Source of the DNA: Brachypodius melanocephalos
Lineage: Eukaryota; Chordata; Aves; Passeriformes; Pycnonotidae
DNA: 64,000 nucleotides
Direction of reading: 5' to 3'
Assembly: GCA_013398615.1 (NCBI GenBank)
Contig: VZSR01001477.1
Coordinates: forward strand, 1,992,929 to 2,056,928
A program made the position numbers and the translations under genes. Below are positions 1-10,017 of this stretch, in pieces (position 1 is the stretch's first letter; each line of letters begins with the position of its first letter). The notes under the pieces are model-generated. The model was not told where the DNA came from. It saw nothing but the letters and a program-made list of their open reading frames with translations, and ran no database searches.

Positions 1-443
1 CACTATAACCGGTATTACAACGCTTCTTAGAAAAATCTGTCAGATATGTACTGCAGTTTCACACGAGAAACAAACATAGCATGATTTAAGGAAAAGTTTG
101 TATTCATCACTCTCAGTATATGTATTAATGTAAAATTATATTATATTATATTTATAGTGTACTGAGAATATATATTTGATATTTATTTTATTTATTATAT
201 TTATTTATATAGTGTCCTGAGAGCATATATTAAATTATATTTATAGTGTACTGAGAACCTTGCTTGAGCAAAGTCCACAGGTTGCTAGTCATGTTAAAAA
301 GCAGGAATGATTTAAATAAATAAGATCAAAAAAAATTGATTGTATAACTTTATATTTGCTTTCATGATTTCATTCTTCACATGCAAGCCATATGCATACA
401 GAATGTTTGGCAAATTCATACTTTCTTTGAGTGCATTTATTTT
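1..443. other. AT-rich non-coding stretch
   Basis: No gene is recognised here. The stretch is strongly AT-rich and contains the short repeated motif at 147-258 listed separately. It ends where the 3' terminus of a minus-strand CR1 element begins. Confidence 0.6.
147..258 (+). repeat. Three dispersed copies of an AT-rich motif
   Basis: The motif TTTATAGTGTACTGAGA, with small changes, occurs three times: around 151-167, 206-222 (AGTGTCCTGAGAG variant) and 240-256. The AGTGT core starts at 156, 211 and 245, so spacing is 55 and then 34 bases. The spacers are AT-rich. This looks like a decayed local duplication, not a functional array. Confidence 0.55.
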
Positions 444-1245
444 TCATAGAATGTTAGTATCATAAAAGAGTTTAAGTTTGGAGGGACTTCTCAAGGTCAG
501 CTAGTGCAACCCCCTTGCAATGCACAGGGACATCTTCAGCTATGTCAGGCTACTTAGAGCCACATCCAACCTTAGCTTGGATGTTTTATACCACCTCTTT
601 GTGTGACCTGTTCAAGAGCCTTACCATCACCATTGTAAAAATGTCTTCCTTATATCTTGTCTGAATTTACCCTCTTTCAATTAAAACCATTGTTGCTCTT
701 GTTCTGTTACTGTATGCCCTTGCAAAAAGTCTCTGTTCATGTTTCTTATAGGCTCCCTTCATGTGGAAAGCCACAGTTAGGCCACTACAAAGTCTCTTCT
801 TCAAGCTGAACAATCCCAGTTCTCAGCCTTTCCTCATAGGAGGAGTGCTCCATTCCTCTGAATGTTTTTGTGCCCTCCTCTGGACTCTCTCCACCAGTTC
901 CATGCCCTTCCCGTGCTGGGTCCCCAGAGCTGATGCAGCCCTGCAGGTGGGGTGTGACAGGAGCAGAGCAGAGGGGCAGAATCCCCTCCCTCCTCTGCTG
1001 CCCACGCTGCTTTGGATGCAGCCCAGGACACGTTTGGCTCTCTGGGCTGTGAGTGCACACTGCTGGGTCGTGTCCAGCCTCTCATCCACCAGCATCCCCA
1101 AGGCCTTCATCACAGAGTTGTTTTTAATCCATTCATTTCTCAGCCTGTAGTGATACTGAGGGTAGCTCTGGCCCAGGAGCAGCACATTATATTTGGCCTC
1201 ATTAAATCTCATAAGGTTCCCAAAGACCCACTTCTCAAGCAACAA
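444..1245 (-). mobile_element. CR1 LINE, 5'-truncated
   Basis: This is a non-LTR retrotransposon of the CR1 family, the dominant LINE in birds. Read on the minus strand, it starts inside the C-terminal part of ORF2 near 1245 and runs through the 3' UTR. It ends near 444 with an ATTCTATGA-like terminal octamer (plus strand TCATAGAATG at 444-453). Loss of the 5' part is usual for CR1. The coding remnant is frameshifted and listed separately. The subfamily is not assigned. Confidence 0.9.
785..1245 (-). pseudogene. CR1 ORF2 C-terminal remnant (frameshifted)
   Basis: This is the decayed 3' part of the CR1 ORF2 polyprotein (endonuclease/reverse transcriptase), which in an intact element copies its RNA into a nicked chromosome. 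In the frame running from 1245 to 823, the residues MRFNEAKYNVLLLGQ, then LGMLVDERLDTTQQCAL and RAKRVLGCIQ, match the conserved CR1 stretch downstream of the RT palm. The frame then shifts: the next conserved block (GMEHSSYEERLR) lies in another frame ending at 785. The expected LEYCVQFWAP-like block is scrambled between them. The palm catalytic motif is absent because of 5' truncation. The remnant is non-functional. Confidence 0.85.
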
Positions 1246-4200
1246 TAGTATTATTTAAATGTGTAACTAATATTCAGATATCTAGTAGTAAGAACACCCT
1301 TGAAAAGCAAAAATATTATTACTTTTCTGTCATGCATCATAAATCCTACTTCATCTCTATCTTCTTTGGAAGCTGCATGAGAAGTTTGAAAAGAAAAGAT
1401 GTGGCAAGAGAAAAAATCTTGATTATGATAAAGAAAGTTTCATTGAGTTAAACTTCAGTATGGATACAGTTTATATGGCTTAATAGTTTCTTCCAGGTAC
1501 ACCTGAGATTTATAATATGTTTTATTTAAAGAGCAGAAGTAGTGTGATTCCCTCCTGAGGAACTGTCTCTTAATATTTCTGCTACATTTGTCACATTTCA
1601 GGTTTTTGGTGCAATGGGAATATAAAAAGGAGACAGTCATAAACTTGGTTGTAAATTATTGAGTCTTGAACACTAATGAATTCTTGACTTATGCAAGATG
1701 TTAGCTGCAGACATACAGGAGTGTAAACATTTTCTAAATAGCAGCCCAGCTCAGTTTTACTGCTTATTGGAGATGATAGCCAAATATTGAAGCTGTCATA
1801 GTTCATAATGTCACCCGCCACCCCCTTTCCAAATCTAATATTTTGGAGTAATTTTGTGGTTGCTAAGTCCAATATATGTACTTCTTATTGGCATTGATGG
1901 TTTTATTGCAACATTATAATTTTGTCCTCTTTTTTATTTCTCAGTAGCTTGTTTGAGACCAGGATTATTTTTTTATTTGAAGTCACTCATGACAATCTCT
2001 TCTATTTAACCTTTTCTCTCTGTGCCAACAGCAGAAGTATGAGAAAAGCTGAACATACCAAAAAAGTAAGCACAGTAATTTGAAAGAAGAGCCTGGGATG
2101 AAGTGAGATGATTCAAGAAGCTCACTCAATAATTTTCTTCTGGTCAATTTTCTGGTGATAGTAGGACCCCAATCTTGGTTTGTGCTTAAATGCAGTACAG
2201 GAGAAGTAGTAACAATAATACAACAATCATGCTAGCAGTACTTGCCACAGCTTTGTATTTGTTAGTGTACATGTTTTAGGAATCACATATGGAATATATG
2301 GAATTCATCTAATGTTATTCCCATAATACCAGCTGATAACCTACAGGCAAATTCAGTTCTGATTAGATTTTGTTGGAGAGAAAATTCATTGAATGCAAAT
2401 AAAATGCATGCATAGTAAGAATTCAGTCTGATCTCCTGTACAATATAGGCTACAGGGTTTTTTCATCAATTTTTGTTTTGAGTTGGAGCATACCTTCTGA
2501 AGAACACACTATCTCAAGGAAAATATTTATAAAATTGGAAAACCTGTCACAAACCATATTAAATTGTTTTAATGCTAATTTATTCTCATATTTATTCCTT
2601 GGGTCATGTTTAAAATTATTTGGCTCTGGTTTTCTGTCCTTAGATGCCATAAAATTGTTTGCTGTTGAAGAATACAAAATTTCTGAAAGAGAGATTAGTA
2701 AGGAAAAATATAGTTTTATGAGTTCAATTGGGCTATCCATGTAACAGCACAATATCATCATTTTCTTCAGCATTTTCTTACTCCATAAAACATGAGGTAA
2801 ATATAAGAAGAAAACTTATAGTTCTTCTTACAGATAATATAGAGACTTCAGAAGCAAAGATTCTTTTGTATACTATTTTATTTACTTCAAAGTAGAATAA
2901 GTTTTCAGTTAATCCTTGGGGTAACTTAGGTAACCACAATACAATGAATCTTCCACAAATTGATTGGAATATCATGTCATTCCATAAGCATCTTTATTTG
3001 AGGGTTTATGTCAAGAATGGAAACTACTGCATCAAAAATATTTTAAGAACTCTGCTGTGAAATCTCTGTATGCTGAATTTTCCTAAAGAAATCAGAAATA
3101 AAATACCCATTCCTAGCAACACTGGGTTTTAGAGAAAGCATGATGTGGTAGTTTCAAGAATAGTGTTGACCTATTTCATAACTACTTTAGATTTTATTAA
3201 ATGTTCTAACAAATGCAGTATCTGCCAAGAGTACTTAATTTAAAATTTATTATGCTAAATATATGTAGTTGTACCAATATGGTTATATTTAGGCACAGAT
3301 GATTTGATTTAATACCATTTACTTGATGAAATTAAGCAATTCTTTAGTTTATTAAAACTATTCCATTTATACTATTTTCTTTCAGAATGAAGTATTGTAT
3401 GTCAGTTATTTAACAAAAAAGGAAGTAAAAAAAATCAGATAAGGAAATGTTAGATTTCAGGCTAGAATTCACATGCGTTTAATAGTAATTATCAATAATG
3501 AATCACTACTCAAAACTTTCAGAAAAGCTGTATAACAAATTTTAAAAAGATAGTTCTGAGTATTCAGATCTCAGGAATTCAAGTATTAATTCAAATTCTT
3601 CAAAGACATCCCGAATGCTTGTTCAGGTCTCAGAACACTGATGTTATGAAGCGTTTTGACAGCAATTTTAATGGATGTAAGAGAAAACTCTATCTGTCAA
3701 TTTATGACTCATCTCAAACCATATTAACACTGCATTTTAAACTTAAAAATATTAGTTGAACAAGAGAAACCACAAAGCTACAGGAAGAGAAAAGATTAAA
3801 GTCCTTATACAAACGGAATACCCATGAACTCATTTTACCCAAGAAATAGACACGGCTACATGCTTTCAAAGACAGCAAAAGCAAAACAACCACCTCCAAA
3901 ATGGATGAAAAAAAGAAAGATGAGATGGAGGAAATATTAAGTCGTAACTCAAAATCTGGTGATTGAATTGTGTGAGGAAAACTCGCTAGCCAGGCAGCTG
4001 AGAGATTTCTTAATGTCACCAAAAGCGCCAGCTCTCCTAACCCAGAATGTCTTCCGGAGCAGTCTCCAATGGCTCGTAGGATGGTGGGAACAGGAGCAAA
4101 CAGTGGGCCCTGAGGTATGGAATTAATTACCAACAGAATAAACAAACCAAATTAAACCGTGAATTAGTTACCTTCTCGACCATCTGCTGCCATCATTCTT

Positions 4201-6269
4201 AAACAAGGAATGAATTCAAGAATGAAATACTTGGCAGAAAACCAGCCTGTAGATGCAACAGATGAATATTATGAGTATACCTGTCATTGCTGTAGGACAG
4301 GATTTGTCAGGTACTGGTTTGCGTCTTGTTTTATTTATGGCTTTTCCTTTTACTTAAAAAGCAATAAAGAAAAAAATCAACTGTAATTTTACAGATATTA
4401 GGTATCAAATTCTTTAAAAATGTAGCAACAAAATATTCCAGCTGCACCACCTATTGTAAGATTAGAATACACGTGCTCATGACTGATATTTAAAGAGGAG
4501 ACTTCTAGATATTGGTATAATGAAAGCCTGCAGTTACAGGAAATAAATGATTTCAATTATTTTATTTCCCCATTATTTTGAAGCATTGTAACTGATACAG
4601 AAACCTGAATACAGTGAAGTCAAAAATAATGGGGATTCAAAAGCTGAAAAATGAGTCCCTACCCAACAGAAACTTACTGTGATGTATAGACCTTTTTCAT
4701 GGTTTGGAAACTAAAGATCTTGGTTAGCACAGGTTTTGTCTTCTGTTGGTATTGGATCCTCTTCCAGCACTCAGGATCGAGGTTCTATTCAACTTTTGTC
4801 CTGTTCTGGATTTTTCCAAAGATTTTTGTATCTACTGTCCTGGTTTCTATGGAAACTCTAAAATATTACACCAAGTTGCTGCAAAAGTCTTTCTTCAAAG
4901 CATAATTAGAAACAAAGTAAAAGCCTCTCAAATTTGCTTATTCTTAGCAAGAAAAAGGAAAAAAAAAAGAGTCGAAACTCAATATTATTCATAAAACCCC
5001 AGTGAATACTACCAACCATTCTTTTTGATAACTAGTTTTACAAAACTTTATATAACTCTCCTACCCACCAGTCACTCCTCGCTCTCTTATTTCTGCAGTT
5101 TGAAAAGGAAAATATCTACTTCATCACCATGACATTATATTCATCATCACATTTGCTATGAAATATTCACTCTTTTTCTGCTGCATTGCACAAATAATGG
5201 TAAAGTTATTACTGTATCAGCAACACCAAAATGTAGAGTAAAACTGTTGAAATTACAAAGGTCTACATCCATAATATGATGGCAGAGTTTTATCAGTTCT
5301 AGTAAACATTTAAGAATTATCACGAAATTCTCCAAGTGGACCTCACCGTAAAGATAAATATTTTGTCTAAATTGGAAACACCTTATCTTCTATTGTCCTC
5401 TTCCTGAAAGACTAAATTTTCAGATCCTTCAGAGCCCATACTGGCTCACATCTTCATTATAAGTCTATGATTTATCACATTTTCATGATATTAATTTTTA
5501 TTATTATTAAGAGAAGATAATAAGCTTCCTGTGATTATTATTCTTTTGTGAAGAAATATTAGCACCAATTAGATCTGTGATAAATATTAAAATTAATTTT
5601 TAAGTGAGAACAATGAAGTAAAAATTTGCAATTTTGCTCATAGTTCAAATTTTGGTTTTGGTACAGTGGAGAACTGTATCCAATGGAGCAAGGAAAACAA
5701 AGACTAAATCAAAAGGCATGATATGAAAATACTATGATACTAATGGCTATAGCAAGTTACAAAATAGGTATTGAACAGCGAAGAGTGTAATACTGATCTT
5801 CTTTTGATTTCTACGACCGTGAATTGATCATGTCATAAGTAATTTCTGTCACTGTAATGAGTTACCTCACCATTGCTTCTTACTTTTTAAGTGCTGCTGT
5901 TTTCTAAAATCTTCTTGCAAAAATCTGAGAAAATATGAGGATACATGCTCTAAAAGAAAGAAAATTCTTGGGAAAAGGAAAAGCAAACTATTCTAGAAAC
6001 TTTTTTTCCTTTTTTAGAAGTGTGTATAATTAAGATGCTCAGTAACACCATGCATATAGGCCATACTAATAAATACATGATGATATATTGTCTCTATTAC
6101 TTGGAAATGGTTGCTATATCATGTAGGAGAGTGTTGAGTCATCATGGTGGAACATTCTAGTTAGATTTATATCAGTATACTTCAGCACCATAGTTTCTCC
6201 ACTGAGACTAAATATTTTAGGAAGGTGGGGAGAGGCATAATAGTAAATTGACATTTTATGGGGGCAAGA
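1246..6269. other. Unique AT-rich sequence, no recognised gene
   Basis: About 5 kb without a recognisable gene, RNA or transposon. Open frames are short and mostly Leu/Ile/Phe/Lys-rich, as expected by chance at this base composition. The one part with raised GC and overlapping open frames (3714-4386) is listed separately. A poly(A) run lies near 4959-4968. Nothing else stands out. Confidence 0.5.
3714..4386. other. Cluster of short open frames, unidentified
   Basis: The longest open frame in the window runs on the minus strand from 4145 to 3714 (143 codons from ATG). It is Leu/Ser/Phe-rich and lies opposite a purine-rich plus strand, so it may be chance. On the plus strand an ATG frame at 3901-3966 begins MDEKKKDEMEEIL. 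A second open frame covers 3941-4126 and includes LARQLRDFLMSPKAPALLTQ, ending just after AG|GTATGG, a possible splice donor at 4115. A third ATG frame at 4210-4386 encodes 58 residues with EYYEYTCHCCRTGF. No family is recognised. It could be a decayed coding segment or coincidence. Confidence 0.2.
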
Positions 6270-6763
6270 AAACTGATATTTAAGAGGAGGAGTTTAGGAC
6301 ACGATTGTCCCTCCTCACCTTTTCCTCACTGCGAGGCTATGGGATGCTTTCTGTGAGAAGCCTCCCCTGTGTCCAATGGAGACGATGACAGCTGACTCCA
6401 AGACAGAACCAACAGTGGTCAAGGCCAAGGGATATCTGTCAGTGATACCATTAGTCTCTCTAGGATAACACCTTTCAGAAGGGAGTAGAAATTGCTGGGC
6501 AACAGCTGCTGGAAAGCAGAGTGAGGATATGTAAGAGATAACCCTACAGACACCAAGGCCAGGGAAGAAGGAGGGGGAGGAGGTGCTCCTGGTACCAGGG
6601 CAGAGATTCCTCTGTGCCTTGTGGTCAGGGCCATGGTGAGGCAGCTGTGACCCTACAGCCCGTGGAGGTCAATGGTGCAGTAGAGGTGCACCTGCAGTCT
6701 TCAGATGACCCCACACCAGAGCCAGAGAATACATCCAAAAAAATGCTGTGACCCTGTGAGAAA

Positions 6764-6974
6764 GCCCACGCCAGAGCAGGATCCTACCAGGCCTTGCAAA
6801 CCCATGGGCTGTAGAGTCCATACAGGAGCAGGTTGGCTGGTAAGACTTGTAAACCCGTGGGGGACCTTTGCTGGAGCAGTGTGTTTCTGAAGGACTGCAA
6901 TCTGTGGGAAAGACCTATGCTGGAGCAGCTTGTGAAAAACTGTCTCCCAGAGGAGAGACTCCATGCTGGAACAG
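6764..6974 (+). repeat. Periodic motif inside the LTR element
   Basis: Five imperfect copies of a CYATGCTGGAGCAG-like motif end at about 6779, 6831, 6879, 6928 and 6974, giving spacing of 52, 48, 49 and 46 bases. Between them, variants of ACCCGTGGG/CTGTGGGAA recur, so the whole unit of roughly 48 bases is repeated. This is a property of the LTR family and not a new array. Confidence 0.7.
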
Positions 6975-7176
6975 GGAAAGAGTATGAAGAGAAAGGTGCA
7001 GCTGATGATGTGTGATGAACTGATCTCAACTCCCATTCTCCATCCTCCTGCACCACTGAAGGGGAGGAGGTAGAGAAATTGAGAATGAACTTGAGCCTGG
7101 AAAGGAAGGAAGGGTGAGAGGGAGCTGTTTGAAGATTTGGTTTTATTTCTTATTATCCCGTTCAGATTTGATTGGT

Positions 7177-7182
7177 AATAAA
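7177..7182 (+). promoter_or_regulatory. LTR polyadenylation signal AATAAA
   Basis: AATAAA sits 187 bases before the CA end of the LTR, followed by the T-rich and GT-containing U5 start (CTGAGTCTGTTTTGCGTGTG). In this family it would direct 3'-end formation of the retroviral transcript. It fixes the plus orientation of the element. Confidence 0.65.
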
Positions 7183-7369
7183 CAACATTTATTTCCCTCA
7201 ACTGAGTCTGTTTTGCGTGTGATGGCAGTGAGTGAGTGATCTCTCTCCCTGTCCTTATCTCGGCCCAAGAGCTTTTGGTTGTATTTTCTCTTCTATTCCC
7301 TGCTTAGGAAATGAGGGATATAACAGCTTTAGCGGGCACCTGACATCCAAACAGGGTCAATCTACCACA

Positions 7370-9229
7370 TAGATCAAGTGCATAAGTGGTTGGAAGAACA
7401 TGTACCGACCTAAGAGATGATGAATGTTACCTCTTTGTGCTAAGATGAGTTAATGAACAAGAAAAAATTGTAATACCATTATGTTATTGCTGTCAGAGTA
7501 GGCTGCTATTTTATGGCCACTCTTTTAGAACATTTTTCTTTTGAGAAGCATGTAAATTCCATTTTAATCATGATCATAAATGCATACTCATACATTTATA
7601 AACAGTTTTAATTCTATATTTAGATATATACAAAAAGGAAAAAGACAATTTAAAATCTTGATCTCTGGGCACCTCTGAGTTATAGTTTTATCACTTATAT
7701 AAGCATATATCTGTAGTGAATGTATTTAATTTTCATTACTACTAATTATTTAAAGCTTAGTTATGGGCAAAATGTTTGTAACAGCTGCATTACTTTTAAG
7801 TATTTTAAGAGACAAAAGTTTTCTTATTTCCACTGAGACTGTAATGTTATTACTGAGAAAAACTTAAATTGCAAAATACATTGCATGCAAATGTTGGATG
7901 AACTTGTGATGTTTCTTAGAATTTATATGTTCTGTTAAGAAACTATTGAACTTGAACTTGATAATTCTCCCAGATAAATCGAGAGAAACAATATGACTGA
8001 AAAGCATTCATTTTTTTAAATAAATCTAAAATAATTCTTTTGTGTCAAAGCAGTTTTTGTTTCAAGTATCAGCGTACTGGTCCTGCTGTACTATTTATCG
8101 CTCAACAATCATTATTTCACTCACATACATTTCTAAGAGACTAGAAAAATCTATTCTTGTTTATACCATAATTGCCTTCTTGTAATTGAACAGCTTTACC
8201 TCATTATGTGAATGTTACATAAGCATAAAATCTTTGCTCACAGTATACAGAGAATGTTTAGATAAAAGAGAGCAATTTAGTACTAACTAAAGAAAATCGG
8301 CAGATATGCAAGTGTTTCTTTCCATGCGCCTTTGTTTGCTGATGGTGGGTGGCACATGGATTTACTTCCTAAGTTTAATCTTTCAGATGTTGTGACTTAT
8401 GGGTTGTATTTTATCTTTGTTGCATTTGTTCTTTTTATTTTTCAAAGGTAATTTTATATACCTACATGTTTTACAATCCAGGTTATTAAATATATTATAA
8501 CATGAAAATGCAGAAAAGTGAAAATTTGAGCTAATTCACAAAATTGCAGAGAAGAACTGGGGAAGAAGAAGTACTCAAACAGAGAAGTACTGAAATTTCG
8601 ATGTAGACACGTAGCCAGGGAAACAGTCAGAAAAGATAAACCCACATTAAGGTGATAACTTTGTTCTGTGAGATGAAACCAGAGTGAAAAATAGAAATCC
8701 CTTTCAGCAAAGTGAACTCAAGATAAACTTCATTCCACCAAAAAGACCAGTACAACATATGTTTTCAATGGGTTCTTTTTAGAACTCTTTTGTAGAAATA
8801 GAATTGTTAAAGTTCCATGGAAAATTATGCTTTTACAGACTGACTGTTTACTTGGGAACTATGCATTAGCAAACTCTCCAGAAGATGACAAATATACCCA
8901 AATGAGTAGGAGAAAAACTAGACGTGGATATATACTTATTCAGAACGCTAAATCTACTGTCAACAAATGTATTTCAACATTATCACTGGAAAAGTATTGT
9001 CACTGAGAAAACAAAAACTCTTCAGAGTTTAGTTACATGCTATTTTTAGCAGCCAGTTCATATTTTTACAAGGACTCATCAAGTACTCACTTGCCAGTAA
9101 GTCATGTAACACTTCAGGACTGAATGAACAGTATTGAACAGTATTGACTGAATGAACATATATGTTGCGACATACAAGCAGGCCTTCATTTCCAAAATCC
9201 TGTTTTAATACCTTTCTGAGAACACCTTA
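7370..9229. other. Unique AT-rich sequence, no recognised gene
   Basis: No gene, RNA or transposon is recognised. A small nested duplication occurs at 9118-9158 and is listed separately. Open frames are short and of chance composition. Confidence 0.5.
9118..9158 (+). repeat. Nested short tandem duplication
   Basis: GAACAGTATT is tandemly duplicated at 9126-9145. The 13-base word GACTGAATGAACA occurs at 9118-9130 and again at 9146-9158, flanking it. This is consistent with replication slippage. Confidence 0.7.
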
Positions 9230-10017
9230 TTTGCCTCATTTTTGATCCTCAGAACACAGGCTGCAGTGATCCTGTCTGGCAGAACCCTGTGCATGGAGGA
9301 GTGAGCGATCTGGAGCACAGGACAACCTGAGCCACAGCCGGCAGTGCCGTGCTGGATGGATAGTGCGCAGCTCTGTGCCATGGGACAAGATCAACCAGCT
9401 CACCCAAAAGGACTGCCCTCAGGCAGCTTCAGCATTGGTGATTATGACTCTGCTTGACCTTGTCTTTATGCAGAAGTGCATCAAGGACTTCTTATGGGGA
9501 CATCTATTATATTTGACTGTATAGATTTGTTTCCTCATGAGAAAATAGTTTGAAAGAGCAAAAAGAGAGAATATCTGCTCTGAAGAGGGTCTACATGGCT
9601 TGTTGCTCCTTGGTCAGAGTCCTATTTCATGCTACACTACTTGGGGCCCCCAGCTCTAAGGGGAAACACGACTATCCATGCTATTCTCCCAGCATTAAAT
9701 TTAATGAAAAGCCTATTAAATAAGACTTTAGATGGTATAAGTACCTTTTTTGTTACACAGATCACAATGGATCAGTACCTGCTGGGGAAAAACAGGCCCA
9801 CCTTGACTTTTTCCCTTATAATGTTTCAAAATAGAAGTGCCTGTAGGCTGTCCTTTTTCTTTTCCAGCAAAATTTTGAAAGACCAGGGTCAGTGGAAGAT
9901 TTTTCTGATTCAGAGTCCAGGTGAGCAATCTTGGGCTTATTTGGTTTGTAATGATGTCCTGGCAAAGCAGAACTATTCTTATGCCAGCAATAAAGATGAT
10001 TGTTTTTAATAAAATTT
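9230..10017 (+). other. GC-raised island with two open frames and poly(A) signal, unidentified
   Basis: After a splice-acceptor-like pyrimidine stretch ending GATCCTCAG near 9252, GC content rises. One plus-strand frame of about 80 codons is open from about 9269 to 9522, without an ATG at its start; it includes VPWDKINQLTQKDCPQAA. A second frame is open from about 9586, has ATG at 9629 and ends at 10009 (126 residues from ATG). It has four N-glycosylation sequons (NTT, NKT, NRS, NYS) but no clear membrane segment. AATAAA occurs twice near its end (about 9989 and 10007). The combination resembles a decayed retroviral 3' region or an old retrocopy, but I recognise no protein. It may be non-coding. 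Confidence 0.3.

Larger units (their letters stand above)
6270..7369 (+). mobile_element. Endogenous retrovirus LTR element, avian ERVL-like
   Basis: This matches a common avian LTR family. Diagnostic parts in order are a TGGGCAACAGC(T)GCTGGAAAGC block near 6495, a periodic GCTGGAGCAG-type section at 6764-6974, and a GTGTGATGAACTGA block near 7009. These are followed by a GGTTTTATTTCTTATT block at 7139-7154, AATAAA at 7177-7182, and the U5 end GGGCACCTGACATCC...GTCAATCTACCACA, finishing in CA at 7369. The 3' end is sharp. The 5' boundary is uncertain because no clean TG start or target duplication was found, so 6270 is approximate. No gag, pol or env is recognisable. The ERVL label is from memory of the family and is less sure than the LTR call. 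Confidence 0.8.

Noticed and set aside
761..1248. Plus-strand open frames of up to 129 residues
   Set aside because: They are antisense to the CR1 ORF2 remnant and 3' UTR on the minus strand; the GC-rich transposon sequence explains the open frames.
6419..7201. Several open frames (up to 166 residues) on both strands
   Set aside because: They lie in the LTR element, and none matches a retroviral protein. LTR bodies of this family are non-coding.
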